DNA of 64,000 nt from Ramlibacter albus (GTDB lineage: Bacteria > Pseudomonadota > Gammaproteobacteria > Burkholderiales > Burkholderiaceae_C). Shown piece by piece: positions 35,678-44,621 of this stretch (within the stretch, counting starts at the first letter, position 1; each line of letters starts with the position of its first letter). The notes under the pieces were generated by a model. It was not told the DNA's origin. It saw nothing but the letters and a program-made list of their open reading frames with translations, and searched no databases. The stretch covers positions 299,189-363,188 of the forward strand of contig NZ_JACORU010000007.1 in NCBI RefSeq assembly GCF_014297445.1, in the 5' to 3' direction. The translations under genes and the position numbers were made by a program.

Positions 35678-36661
35678 CTACTTCTCGCCGAGCAAGCGAC
35701 TGAACAGGACATGCTGGCGGCGCACCTGTTCGCGGCCGTCGACCTCGAAGGCATCCTCGATGTGGCGCTGCCCTTCGTACTCGCTGCTCAGGTGGCCCCG
35801 AAAGCCGCCTTCGGCCAGCACGGCAATGATCTCGTCGTAGGGAATCGACGGTTCGACACCGGCTTCGTCGATTTCGTAGAACTTGGCGTGGATATGGAAG
35901 ATCCACGGCATGAACTCGAGCATGCGCTTCGGGTTGCTCCAGATGTTGTGGCGCGTCGTCTCCGCCATGGCCAGGTCGACGGCGTTCGCGCCCATCTTGC
36001 GCACGTCCATCAGCAGGTAGTCGGTCAGCATGCGGTGCTCGAAAGCGTCGACGATGTACTCGGCAATCTTCGGCGTCGCCCCCGTGCGCAGGAAGCGGTC
36101 CCGGAAGACGGGCGGGTAATGCTTGCAATACATGCCCATGTCCGGGATGTAGCCGACGTGGTCGGAGCCCGTGGCGCGCGTGAGCTCGGTGTAGCGCAGG
36201 ATCCAGGGGTGGTCGAAGTGGAACGGCGAGTGAACCTCGATGCCCATGCGGGTGTCGAGCTGCTCGGCCAGCGGCACGCAGGCCACGACGACCTCGGGCG
36301 GCGTGTTGACGATCACACGCAGGACATTGCAGCCCAGGCGCTTCGCGACCTTCAGGTCCCGCTGCAGGGATGCCACCATTTCGTCGAAGGTCAGCTTGCG
36401 ATCCTTGTGCAGCTTCGTATCGAGGAACATGTCGTGGCACACCGGATAGGCGCCGTGCCGCTCCAGCGACGCGAACCACGCGTCCACCTGCGCCTGCGGG
36501 ATGTCCGGAAAGCCGGTGAAGCTCTGCTCCGGCAAGACTTCGATGCCGCGTGCGCCGAGACCGGCCGCATGGGCAATGCAGTCGTCGAGCGTCATCTTGC
36601 GCAGGAAGACTTCGTACTGGTAACTGTAGAGGCTGACGCCCCGCTTGATTTCGTGTTTCAT
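35678..36661 (-). CDS. C-glycoside deglycosidase alpha-subunit-like TIM-barrel protein, copy 1
   Basis: A 327-residue xylose-isomerase-like TIM barrel. The metal-ligand candidates expected for the family are Glu in ARGIEVLPEQSF, the His/Glu region GIEVHSPFHFDHPW, His in HIHAKFYEID and Glu in SSEYEGQRHIED. In characterised systems such alpha subunits, with a DUF6379 beta subunit, cleave the C-C bond of 3-oxo-C-glycosides with a divalent metal. It lies upstream of its beta subunit and downstream of the Gfo/Idh gene. It could instead be a sugar epimerase; pairing with the DUF6379 gene argues against that. Confidence 0.78.
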   Translation of the reverse strand: MKHEIKRGVSLYSYQYEVFLRKMTLDDCIAHAAGLGARGIEVLPEQSFTGFPDIPQAQVDAWFASLERHGAYPVCHDMFLDTKLHKDRKLTFDEMVASLQRDLKVAKRLGCNVLRVIVNTPPEVVVACVPLAEQLDTRMGIEVHSPFHFDHPWILRYTELTRATGSDHVGYIPDMGMYCKHYPPVFRDRFLRTGATPKIAEYIVDAFEHRMLTDYLLMDVRKMGANAVDLAMAETTRHNIWSNPKRMLEFMPWIFHIHAKFYEIDEAGVEPSIPYDEIIAVLAEGGFRGHLSSEYEGQRHIEDAFEVDGREQVRRQHVLFSRLLGEK

Positions 36662-36694
36662 CGCGCGGCCCGAATTGCAGACGGTCGGACTCTT

Positions 36695-37876
36695 TCAGGC
36701 GGGCATCGTTACCCAGCAGCCGCCTGCGCGCGAGGAGGCGACCGCAGCTTCGACGAACTGCAAGCCGCGCAGGCCGTCGGCAACGGTGGGGAAGTGCGAG
36801 TCGCGTGGCGCCTTGGCTTGCCCGCGCGCCCGCGCGGCGCGCAGGTGATCCGCAATCTCGCGGTACAGCGTGCCGAACGCTTCGATGTAGCCCTCCGGGT
36901 GACCGCCGGGAAGGCGGCTGACGCGTGCCGCCGCCGCATTCGCCGCGGGCGTGCCGCGACGGATGATCTGCGTCGGCTGGCCGAGCGGCGACCAGAGCAG
37001 CTCGTCGGGTTGCTGCTGCCGCCATTCGATGCCGCCGCTGCTGCCATAGATGCGCAACCGGAGGTCGTTGGCGTGGCCGGGCGCGACCTGGCTCGCCCAC
37101 AGCGTGCCGCGGGCGCCGTCGGAGTAGCGCAGCATCACCTGCGCGTTGTCGTCCAGCAGACGACCGTCGACGAAGCTGGTGAGTTCGGCGCAGATGGCGG
37201 TGGCCTGCTGTCCGCTGACGAACTCGGCAAGCTGGAGCGCATGGGTGCCGATGTCTCCGATGCAGCCGCCCGCGCCGGCCCGCGCCGGGTCCGCGCGCCA
37301 GTCGGCCTGCTTGTTGCCGGAGCGCTCGATGGGTTCGGCGAGCCAGTCCTGCGGGTACTCGACCTGCACGACACGGATGCGGCCCAGCGCGCCGTCCTGC
37401 ACCATCTGCCGCGCGTGGCGGACCATCGCATAGCCGGTGTAGTTGTGCGTCAACGCGAAGACCAGGCCGCTGCGCTCGACGAGGTCGCGAAGGGCTTGCG
37501 CCTCGGCGGCCGTGGCCGTGACGGGCTTGTCGCAGATGACGTGGATGCCCGCCTGCAGGAAGGCCGTCGCGACCGGCGCGTGCAGATGGTTGGGCGTCAC
37601 GATGGCAACGGCCTCGATGCCGTCCGGGCGCGCCGCTTCGGCGACGGCCATGTGCGCATAGTCGTCGTAGATGCGGTCCTCGGCGAGCCCGAGCGCGAGG
37701 CCCGATCGGCGCGCCTTCTCCGGCGTCGCGGCCAGCGCCCCGGCGACCAATGCGTAGTCGCCATCGAGACGCGCCGCGTAGCGGTGCACCGCGCCGATGA
37801 ACGCTCCTTCGCCGCCGCCCACCATCCCCAACCGGATCGGTGGTGGTGCTGTGCCCGGGGTCGAACCTGCCGCCAT
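36695..37876 (-). CDS. Gfo/Idh/MocA family oxidoreductase
   Basis: A 393-residue NAD(P)-dependent sugar or inositol-type dehydrogenase. The N-terminal Rossmann fold is IRLGMVGGGEGAFIGAVHR, the catalytic Lys motif is HVICDKPVT (EKP class), and the C-terminal substrate-binding domain includes GDIGTHALQLAEFV. The start overlaps the stop of the GMC gene (TAATG). In this cluster it could reduce or oxidise 3-keto-glucose or a 3-keto-glycoside released by the neighbouring enzymes; the direction is not evident from sequence. Confidence 0.9.
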   Translation of the reverse strand: MAAGSTPGTAPPPIRLGMVGGGEGAFIGAVHRYAARLDGDYALVAGALAATPEKARRSGLALGLAEDRIYDDYAHMAVAEAARPDGIEAVAIVTPNHLHAPVATAFLQAGIHVICDKPVTATAAEAQALRDLVERSGLVFALTHNYTGYAMVRHARQMVQDGALGRIRVVQVEYPQDWLAEPIERSGNKQADWRADPARAGAGGCIGDIGTHALQLAEFVSGQQATAICAELTSFVDGRLLDDNAQVMLRYSDGARGTLWASQVAPGHANDLRLRIYGSSGGIEWRQQQPDELLWSPLGQPTQIIRRGTPAANAAAARVSRLPGGHPEGYIEAFGTLYREIADHLRAARARGQAKAPRDSHFPTVADGLRGLQFVEAAVASSRAGGCWVTMPA

Positions 37877-39567
37877 TACACCGCTCCGGCCTTGAGCTGA
37901 GCCACCGCGTGATCGACCGCGCGCGCGGTCAGCGCCATGAACGTCAGCGACGGATTCACCGTGCCGGCAGACGCCATGGCCGCGCCGTCCGTGACGTAGA
38001 GGTTCGGCACGCCGTGCACCCGGTTGCGTGCGTCGAGGACGCTTTGTTCCGGGTCGTTGCCCATGCGGGCACCGCCCTGGACGTGGACGGTGATCCCGGG
38101 CGTCGAGCCGACGCGCAGGGTGCGGACGCCCTGCACGCCGGCGGCCTCCAGCATCGTCTTGCACTCGCGCATCGCGTCCGCGACCATCTTCTCTTCGTTG
38201 TCGCCGCGCCTCACGTCGAACCGCAGCTGCGGCAGGCCCCACTTGTCCTTGGCGGCCGGGTCGAGCGTGATGCGGTTGTCCTTGCGCGGCAGGCTCTCGC
38301 AGAAGCCGCCCATGAAGACGATCCACGGCCCGAGCGAGGCCAGGCGCTTCTTGTAGCCGGCGCCGAAATCATCGCCCTCGCTGGCCTGGTCGGTCCAGCC
38401 CATGCGCGTGCTGCCGCCCTGGACGACGTAGCCGCGATCGAAATCGACGCCCGCATCGCGGCCCTTGAGGTTGCGGAAGCGGGGCATGTAGAGGCCGTTG
38501 GCGCGGCGGCCGTAGAAGTAGCGATCCTCGAGGCCCGGCAGGACGCCGAACGCGGCGCCGGAATCGTGGTCGCAGATGTAGCGCCCGAGGACGTCGCCGC
38601 GGTTGCCCAGCCCGTTCGGATGGCGCTTCTCCGCCGACTGCAACAGGATCTTCACGCTCGCCTCGGTGCCCGCGTTGAGGAACACCAGGCGGGCCGTATG
38701 GACACGGCGTTCGCCGGTCTTGGCGTCGATGGTCTGCACGCCGCTCGCGCGGCCGGTCTTCTCATCGAGCAGCACACGCTCGACGAGCGTGTCGGTGCGC
38801 ACGGTCAAGAGGCCGGTCTTCTGAGCGTCGGGCAGGCTGGCCGACAGGCTGCTGAAGTAGCCGCCGAACGAGCAGCCGCGCTGGCAGATGTTGCGGTACT
38901 GGCATGGGCCGCGGCCGTTGTGCTCGCGCGTGAGGTTGGCCGTGCGGCCAATCGTGACGTAACGCTCGGGCCAGCGCTGGCGGACTCTCGTGCCGACGAC
39001 TTTCTCGGCGGCCGTCAGCTCCATCGGCGGCAGCAGGTGCATGTCCGGGAAGTGCGCGAGGCCCAGGTTCTCCCCGCTGATCCCCATGTAGTCCTCGACG
39101 TGGCCGTACCAGCGTTCGATGTCCTTGTAGCGGATCGGCCAGTCGCTGCCATGGCCGTCGGCCTTGTTGGCGGAGAAGTCGATATCGCTCCAGCGGTAGC
39201 ACTGCCGGCCCCACAGCAGGGACCGCCCGCCGAGCACGCCCGAGCGGATCCACGAATAGGGCTGCGCCTGGACGTAGGGCTGCTCGGAGTCCTTGACCCA
39301 ATGGTGCTTGTTGAACCAGTTGAACTGGCCGAAGGGCTGGCGAGACTGGATCGGGTAGTCCCGGCCGATCTCGTCGCGGTCGAGCACGCCGCGGAACTTG
39401 GCGTCCCACGGTGTCGTCCACTCGGTTTCGTATTGCTTGTGCTCCAGGGGCCGGCTGCGTTCGAGCACGAGAACCTTCAGGCCACGCTCGGTGAGTTCCT
39501 TCGCGGCAAAGCCGCCGGTCATGCCGGAGCCGACGACGATGGCGTCGAAATCGTATTGGGTAGTCAT
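37876..39567 (-). CDS. GMC-family FAD oxidoreductase (glycoside 3-dehydrogenase catalytic subunit-like)
   Basis: A 563-residue flavoprotein. The FAD motif is IVVGSGMTGGFAAKELTERG (about 11-30). The central portion has CxxxxCxxxC cysteines (CQYRNICQRGC) and the C-terminal GMC signature VTDGAAMASAGTVNPSLT. It lacks a signal peptide of its own but follows a Tat-signal small subunit by 2 bp, the arrangement of FAD glucoside 3-dehydrogenases in which the pair is co-exported. It is predicted to oxidise the C3 hydroxyl of a glucoside. The usual cytochrome c subunit is not encoded beside it. Confidence 0.88.
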   Translation of the reverse strand: MTTQYDFDAIVVGSGMTGGFAAKELTERGLKVLVLERSRPLEHKQYETEWTTPWDAKFRGVLDRDEIGRDYPIQSRQPFGQFNWFNKHHWVKDSEQPYVQAQPYSWIRSGVLGGRSLLWGRQCYRWSDIDFSANKADGHGSDWPIRYKDIERWYGHVEDYMGISGENLGLAHFPDMHLLPPMELTAAEKVVGTRVRQRWPERYVTIGRTANLTREHNGRGPCQYRNICQRGCSFGGYFSSLSASLPDAQKTGLLTVRTDTLVERVLLDEKTGRASGVQTIDAKTGERRVHTARLVFLNAGTEASVKILLQSAEKRHPNGLGNRGDVLGRYICDHDSGAAFGVLPGLEDRYFYGRRANGLYMPRFRNLKGRDAGVDFDRGYVVQGGSTRMGWTDQASEGDDFGAGYKKRLASLGPWIVFMGGFCESLPRKDNRITLDPAAKDKWGLPQLRFDVRRGDNEEKMVADAMRECKTMLEAAGVQGVRTLRVGSTPGITVHVQGGARMGNDPEQSVLDARNRVHGVPNLYVTDGAAMASAGTVNPSLTFMALTARAVDHAVAQLKAGAV

Positions 39568-39569
39568 GA

Positions 39570-40169
39570 TCAGAGCTGCATCTGGCGGTTCCAGGTCTTC
39601 ACGTCGACGTCGCCCTGGAACCGTCCCGGGACCGCGACATAGGCCAACTCGGCCTCGATCCCCACCTTGCTGGTGAAGTAGCCGACCGTGATGAGGTCGC
39701 GCGCCTTGTGGAAGAACGGGGCCGCGGGATCGGCGATGCGCGCGTCGAGCCCGAAGCCTCGCGGGGAATACCCCTTCACGCCTTCGCGCAACGCGCCGAA
39801 GACCTCCGCCTGCTGGGCCGCAGTGGCCTGCGCGAACCTGGCGCCGAACCTGCGTTGCGCATCGGCGTCGAGCGCGCGCAGCCCGTCGCCGAAAGCCGTC
39901 CGTTCGGCATCGGTCATCCAGAGCCTGTACATCTCGGCAACGAACGCCGGCACGCCGGCCTCGATCGCACCGGGAGTGTCGGTCTTCGGTATCACCGTCT
40001 CGCACAGGGCCGACAGCGTGCCCATCAACCCGTCGCCCAGCGGCGCGCCGGGTCCCGCATCGGGGCGCTCCGCCGCCGCATGGGCCATCCTCACCGCGAG
40101 CGATTCGCCCATCCAGAAGGCCGCGCCGGCCGCCAGGGCGATTCGTTGCATCAAAGTCCGTCGATCCAT
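39570..40169 (-). CDS. Gluconate 2-dehydrogenase subunit 3 family protein (Tat-exported small subunit)
   Basis: A 199-residue protein with a twin-arginine signal (MDRRTLMQRIALAAGAAFW). The mature part shows the family pattern: TLSALCETVIPKTDTPGAIE, RLWMTDAERTAFGDGL, and FFHKARDLITVGYFTSK near the C-terminus. It is the small subunit that carries the GMC partner through the Tat system and stabilises it. It is immediately upstream of the GMC gene and preceded by the TIM-barrel isomerase gene. Confidence 0.9.
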   Translation of the reverse strand: MDRRTLMQRIALAAGAAFWMGESLAVRMAHAAAERPDAGPGAPLGDGLMGTLSALCETVIPKTDTPGAIEAGVPAFVAEMYRLWMTDAERTAFGDGLRALDADAQRRFGARFAQATAAQQAEVFGALREGVKGYSPRGFGLDARIADPAAPFFHKARDLITVGYFTSKVGIEAELAYVAVPGRFQGDVDVKTWNRQMQL

Positions 40170-40181
40170 CGTCCTTCTCCT

Positions 40182-41237
40182 TTACAGCCCGAGCAGGCGT
40201 CGCACCTGCGCGGCGTCGCTGGCACCGCCCGCGAAATCGTCGAACGCCTTGTCGGTCACCCGGATGATGTGGTCGCGGATGAAAGGTGCGCCTTCGGCGG
40301 CGCCCTGCTCCGGGTGCTTCAGGCAACACTCCCACTCGAGGACCGCCCAGCCGGGAAAGTCGTACTCCGCCATCTTGGAGAACACGCCTCGGAAATCGAC
40401 CTGGCCGTCCCCGAGCGAACGGAAACGACCGGCCCGCTGCATCCAGGGCTGGAACCCCGAATACACGCCCTGCCGGCCGCTGGGGCGGAACTCCGCATCC
40501 TTCACATGCATGACCTTGATGCGCTCGTGATAGATGTCGATGAACTCGAGATAGTCGAGTTGCTGGAGCAGGAAGTGCGAGGGGTCGTACGCGATCGCGA
40601 GGCGCGGGTGATGGCCGGTGCGCTCCAGCAGCATCTCGAAGGTCACCCCGTCGAACAGGTCTTCGCCGGGATGGAGTTCGAACGCGACGTCGCAACCCGC
40701 CTCGTCATAGGCGTCCAGGATCGGCCGCCAGCGCTTGGCGAGCTCGTCGAACGCCGCTTCGACGAGGCCCGCAGGGCGCTGAGGCCAGGGGTACAGGAAG
40801 GGCCAGGCGAGCGCGCCTGAAAAGCTGATGCTGGCCGTGAGGCCCAGGTTCCGCGATGCCTTGGCCGCCAGCAGCATCTGCTCGATCGCCCAGCGCTGGC
40901 GCTCCGCCGGTTTGCCGCGCAGCGCGGGCGGCGCGAACACATCGAACGCCTCGTCATAGGCCGGATGCACGGCGACAAGCTGCCCCTGCAGGTGCGTGGA
41001 GAGCTCGGTGATCTGGATGCCGCTTTCGCGCGCGATGCCGGCAATCTCGTCGCAGTAGGTCTTGCTCTCCGCGGCCTTGGCAAGGTCGAACAGGCGCTTG
41101 TCGCCGCTGGGCAGCTGAACGCCCTTGTAGCCCAGCGATGCGGCCCACTTCGTGATTGCCGGCCACGTGTCGAACGGTGCCTGGTCGCCCGCGAACTGGG
41201 CGAGAAAGATTGCGGGTCCCTTGATGGTCTTGGCCAT
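40182..41237 (-). CDS. Sugar phosphate isomerase/epimerase-type TIM-barrel protein
   Basis: A 351-residue xylose-isomerase-like protein, different from the two deglycosidase alpha subunits because it has no DUF6379 partner. Metal-site candidates are Glu in CDVAFELHPGEDLFDG, Asp/His in AIAYDPSHFLLQQ, His in MHVKDAEFRPS and Glu in WAVLEWECCLKHPE. The HPGED and YDPSH segments resemble IolE/hydroxypyruvate-isomerase-like enzymes. It could isomerise or epimerise a keto-sugar formed by the 3-dehydrogenase. It lies between the MFS transporter and the small dehydrogenase subunit. Confidence 0.85.
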   Translation of the reverse strand: MAKTIKGPAIFLAQFAGDQAPFDTWPAITKWAASLGYKGVQLPSGDKRLFDLAKAAESKTYCDEIAGIARESGIQITELSTHLQGQLVAVHPAYDEAFDVFAPPALRGKPAERQRWAIEQMLLAAKASRNLGLTASISFSGALAWPFLYPWPQRPAGLVEAAFDELAKRWRPILDAYDEAGCDVAFELHPGEDLFDGVTFEMLLERTGHHPRLAIAYDPSHFLLQQLDYLEFIDIYHERIKVMHVKDAEFRPSGRQGVYSGFQPWMQRAGRFRSLGDGQVDFRGVFSKMAEYDFPGWAVLEWECCLKHPEQGAAEGAPFIRDHIIRVTDKAFDDFAGGASDAAQVRRLLGL

Positions 41238-41279
41238 GAAACGCTGATTTCCGAATGGTGTGCCGATGAATTGCCGCGC

Positions 41280-42524
41280 TCAGGCGTGGTGCGGCGCCGC
41301 TGCTTGCCCCTGCGACGCACCACCGCGTCGAAGAAGCGCAACAACGGCACAGGCGAGCGACAGCGCGCCGAATGCGACGAACGCGGGCTTCAATCCGCCG
41401 ATCTGTGATGCCACCATGGCGACGACCGCCGGCGACACGAACTGGCCGGCGAAGAACGCGCTGACCCACATGCCCATGCCGCGGCCGCGGTGCTCGAAGG
41501 CGAGCTTGCTTTGGGCCCACGCGATCAGCGCGGAAATCACGATCCCCGAGCCGGTTTGCTGGATGAACGCAAAGCCCATGGCCTGCTCCACGCTGCCCGC
41601 CAGCCCGATGCCGCCCAGGCCCACGGCATAGCAGATGAACGTCAGCATCAGCTGCGTCACCGGGCCGAAGCGCCCCGTCGCATAGAACAGCAAGCCGCCC
41701 AGCGGAACGCCGAAACTCGGCACCGCGCTGATCAAACCGATCGACCTCGGGTCGTCAACGCCCATCTCCTTGAGCACGAGCGAGAAGTTGATGATCTGTA
41801 CGAAGTAGATCGTCGCCAGCAGCAATGTGACTGCGCAGACGATTGCCATCGTCGCGATCGGAAACGCGCGCTCACCGGCGTTGGCCGGCTCCGGCCTCGC
41901 TGCCGCTGCCTCGGCTGCGGCAGCCGCGGGATCCTCACGCTTCTCCGGCTCGTAAAGCCAGAACCAGGCACAGACGAACAACGGCAACGCGACCCCGTAG
42001 ACCGCGAACGGCCATTGCCAGCCGTGCGACGCGAGCCAGCCCGACAGCACGAGCAGCCCCGAGCCGAGCAACGACCCGGCCACGGCCTGCACCGTCAGCC
42101 AGCGGCGGCGTGTCTGGTCGTCGAAGTAGTCCGCGAGAAGCGTGTTCGTCACCGTCAGGATCGCCGCTTCGGCGATGCCGATGAGCACGCGTCCGGCGAC
42201 GACCAGGGCAAAACTGTCGACCACGAACGGAACGAGGCCGCCGCAGCCGTACAGCAGCATGCCCGCCAACATCAGGCGGCGTCGCCCGAGCTTGTCCGTG
42301 ATGAAGCCCGCGACGGGCCCCAGCAGCGCGATGCAGGCGCTCGGCGCGGTCACCAGCAACGGCACCCAGAAACGCGGGTTGTCGATGTCGTTCTTGAAAT
42401 GCCCGATCAGGGTGGGCAGGGCCGGCGTGAGCCCGATGATGGCCACGATGGGCAGGAACCCGGCGAGGACAAGGATCCAGCCCTGGCGCCAGTCGGCGTG
42501 GCGGCGCGTGATGGTGGCGCTCAT
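41280..42524 (-). CDS. MFS transporter
   Basis: A 414-residue inner-membrane permease with about twelve hydrophobic helices and a charged central loop (YEPEKREDPAAAAAEAA). The MFS motif between helices 2 and 3 is visible (GFITDKLGRRRLMLAG) and is repeated in weaker form in the second half. First gene of the operon running to the FGE gene, directly under the operator at 42560. It is predicted to import a (desulfated) glycoside or its keto form into the cytoplasm; the substrate is inferred from context. Confidence 0.92.
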   Translation of the reverse strand: MSATITRRHADWRQGWILVLAGFLPIVAIIGLTPALPTLIGHFKNDIDNPRFWVPLLVTAPSACIALLGPVAGFITDKLGRRRLMLAGMLLYGCGGLVPFVVDSFALVVAGRVLIGIAEAAILTVTNTLLADYFDDQTRRRWLTVQAVAGSLLGSGLLVLSGWLASHGWQWPFAVYGVALPLFVCAWFWLYEPEKREDPAAAAAEAAAARPEPANAGERAFPIATMAIVCAVTLLLATIYFVQIINFSLVLKEMGVDDPRSIGLISAVPSFGVPLGGLLFYATGRFGPVTQLMLTFICYAVGLGGIGLAGSVEQAMGFAFIQQTGSGIVISALIAWAQSKLAFEHRGRGMGMWVSAFFAGQFVSPAVVAMVASQIGGLKPAFVAFGALSLACAVVALLRRGGASQGQAAAPHHA

Positions 42525-42559
42525 GCGCGTCTCCTGTGTTCGGTACGTCTGCGATTATT

Positions 42560-42596
42560 GTAAGCGCTTTCCCAACGGATTCTCTAGTGTTTACCC
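42560..42596 (-). promoter_or_regulatory. LacI-type bipartite operator, MFS operon
   Basis: Minus-strand core GGGAAAGCGCTTAC (42560-42573), exact consensus, directly followed by TACAAT as a -10. The upstream box GGGTAAACACTAG (42584-42596) lies nine to ten bases earlier. It is positioned 36 bp before the MFS start. Confidence 0.85.
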
Positions 42597-42652
42597 GTAA
42601 GCAAAGCGGTCGTTTTGAGTGGCCTTTTCCAGCCGTGTCCCAGACGGTCGCG

Positions 42653-44599
42653 TCAGTCGTAGGGCCGGGTCGGCGGGTTCGCCGGCACTTCCGGGTCGTA
42701 CCGCACGCCGCCTCCGGCGAAGCGCGAGACCTTGTAGGGATCGTAGGAGCGATCCATCACCTGCAGCAGGTGCTCGGCCGCACGCATCACATGCCGATGC
42801 TGGTCCGCGGCCGATCGCACGATCGCGGGCCGGATCGGGCCCGCGCGCTCGGCGACGTAGGTCAGCGCGTTCAACGCCTGGAGCCGGAACACGCCTTTCG
42901 GTTCGTAATCGAGGACGGTGCCGAGCTGGCGCAGCGCATCGCGGTCGTTGGCCAGCCGCACGAGCAACTCGGCCAACACGATACGCACCGGCACACTGCT
43001 TTCCCGGCCGAGCGCGGCCTTCATGTCGTCGAGCGCCGGCTGCGCCTTCGCGTCGAGAATCAGCAGGCCCTGGGCGGCCCAGTAGCGCATGCACTCGTGG
43101 TCATGCCGCAGCAGGCGCTGGAATTCGGCGAGGTTGCGCGGATCGCCCTGCGCGGCCTTTGCGGCGAGCTTCATCAGCGCCCGCAGCGGGTAGGCATTGG
43201 GCTCGCGGCTGCGCGTGTAGCCGAGCAGCGAGGAGCCTTCGGGAATGAACGCGTTGTCGTTGACCGCGATCATGTGGTCGTCCAGCGCGCGACGCAGTTC
43301 TTCGAGCTTGGCGCTCACCTCGGGGCGATCGGCCAGGTTCTGGATCTGGTGAAAGTCCTCGAAGGTGTCGTAAAGCTCCTCGTGCGGCTTGGTCTGCCAG
43401 AACCTCTCCTGCACGACGTTCAGCGTGCCGGCCCGATGGGCGGCTTCCCAGTCCTGGTAGCCGGCCGCCTGGAACATGAAGCCCACGTGCTGGCCGTAGA
43501 TGCGGTGGGGCGCGTAGTTGCGGATGTAGCGCCACCGGCCATCGGTGACGGAGCGCGTGAGGTCGTACCGCTCATCCATGCGGTCACGGCCGCTGAAGAC
43601 GTATTTCGCCGGCGCCTTGTAGTACTTGCCCATCAGCGCCCGGCCGTGCATGTGCCGCGGCGGTGCGATGCCGGCAATCGACAGCAGCGTGGGTGCGATG
43701 TCGACGAAGCAGGTCGGCTGCTTGACGACGGAGCCCGGCGCATGGGGCATCAGGTGGGCCCACTTCGGCGGGACATAGATCACCAGCGCGCAGCGGGTGC
43801 CGAGCTCGTAGCAAAAGCGTTTGCCGCGCGGCGTGATGCCGCCGTTGTCCGAGTAGTAGAAGACGATCGTGTCGTCCGCCAGGCCCGCTTTCTCGACTTC
43901 GGCCAGGCGGGCCGCGAATTCGCCGTCCATCTTCTCCATCGCGTTGTAGAACGTCGCGAAGTCCTTGCGCACGCCGGGCATGTCGGGCAGGTAGGGCGGA
44001 ATCGGCACATCCTCCGGCTTGACCTTTCCGGTAAGCGGCTGGAACAGCGCGCTCTCGTGCGTGGTGAAGGTGTTGAAGATCGCCAGGAAGGGCTTGCCCG
44101 CGGGCTTGGTGCGCCAGTGCGCCTTCGTGCTCGACTCGTCCCACATGTCCACGTAGTCGAGCTGCGAGTTGTAGTTCTTCTTCTGGTTGTTGGTGCAGTA
44201 ATAGCCGGCGCGCCGCAGCGTAGCGGCGTAGCCTTCCATGTACGCCGGCAGCACTTCGTCGGTCGAGCCGAATTCGGCAGCGCTACCCGCGGCCTCCGGG
44301 TACATGCCCGTGATGATCGAGAACCGCGACGGGCCGCAGACCGGCGATGCGCAATACACGCGGTCGTACATGACGCCCTGCCGAGCGAGGCGGTCGATCG
44401 TCGGCGTATGCACCAGGCTGTCGCCGTACGCCCCGATCACCGGGAAGTTGTCTTCGCTGACGAAGCACAGGATGTTGGGCAACCCGGCCGGGCGTTGCGC
44501 GCCCGCGGCGGGAATGCCGAACGTGGCGGCTGCGGCCGCCGCCGCGGCGCCGTCGCGAATGAAGTGACGGCGGGAACGATTGGAGGCATGGGACGACAT
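42653..44599 (-). CDS. Cys-type sulfatase with C-terminal helical repeat domain
   Basis: A 648-residue sulfatase with a twin-arginine-like signal (RSRRHFIRDG followed by an Ala-rich core). The metal site is NILCFVSEDN and the modification motif CGPSRFSIITGM has Cys88 as the formylglycine precursor. The later metal site FYYSDNGGITPRGK is present. After about residue 500 the sequence becomes HEAT-like helical (CMRYWAAQGLLILDAKAQP, VRIVLAELLVRLANDRDAL), as in the long sulfatases often found in sulfated-glycan loci. Second gene of a two-sulfatase operon; stop at 42653. Confidence 0.92.
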   Translation of the reverse strand: MSSHASNRSRRHFIRDGAAAAAAAATFGIPAAGAQRPAGLPNILCFVSEDNFPVIGAYGDSLVHTPTIDRLARQGVMYDRVYCASPVCGPSRFSIITGMYPEAAGSAAEFGSTDEVLPAYMEGYAATLRRAGYYCTNNQKKNYNSQLDYVDMWDESSTKAHWRTKPAGKPFLAIFNTFTTHESALFQPLTGKVKPEDVPIPPYLPDMPGVRKDFATFYNAMEKMDGEFAARLAEVEKAGLADDTIVFYYSDNGGITPRGKRFCYELGTRCALVIYVPPKWAHLMPHAPGSVVKQPTCFVDIAPTLLSIAGIAPPRHMHGRALMGKYYKAPAKYVFSGRDRMDERYDLTRSVTDGRWRYIRNYAPHRIYGQHVGFMFQAAGYQDWEAAHRAGTLNVVQERFWQTKPHEELYDTFEDFHQIQNLADRPEVSAKLEELRRALDDHMIAVNDNAFIPEGSSLLGYTRSREPNAYPLRALMKLAAKAAQGDPRNLAEFQRLLRHDHECMRYWAAQGLLILDAKAQPALDDMKAALGRESSVPVRIVLAELLVRLANDRDALRQLGTVLDYEPKGVFRLQALNALTYVAERAGPIRPAIVRSAADQHRHVMRAAEHLLQVMDRSYDPYKVSRFAGGGVRYDPEVPANPPTRPYD

Positions 44600-44621
44600 C
44601 GGAAATCCTTGGGAAGTCGCT

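Noticed and set aside
37840..39642. Plus-strand frame of about 600 codons opposite the GMC oxidoreductase
   Set aside because: Antisense shadow; the minus-strand frame has the FAD motif and GMC signature.
40182..41237. Third C-glycoside deglycosidase alpha subunit
   Set aside because: It is a xylose-isomerase-like barrel, but its HPGED and YDPSH segments differ from the two alpha copies and no DUF6379 gene is next to it.
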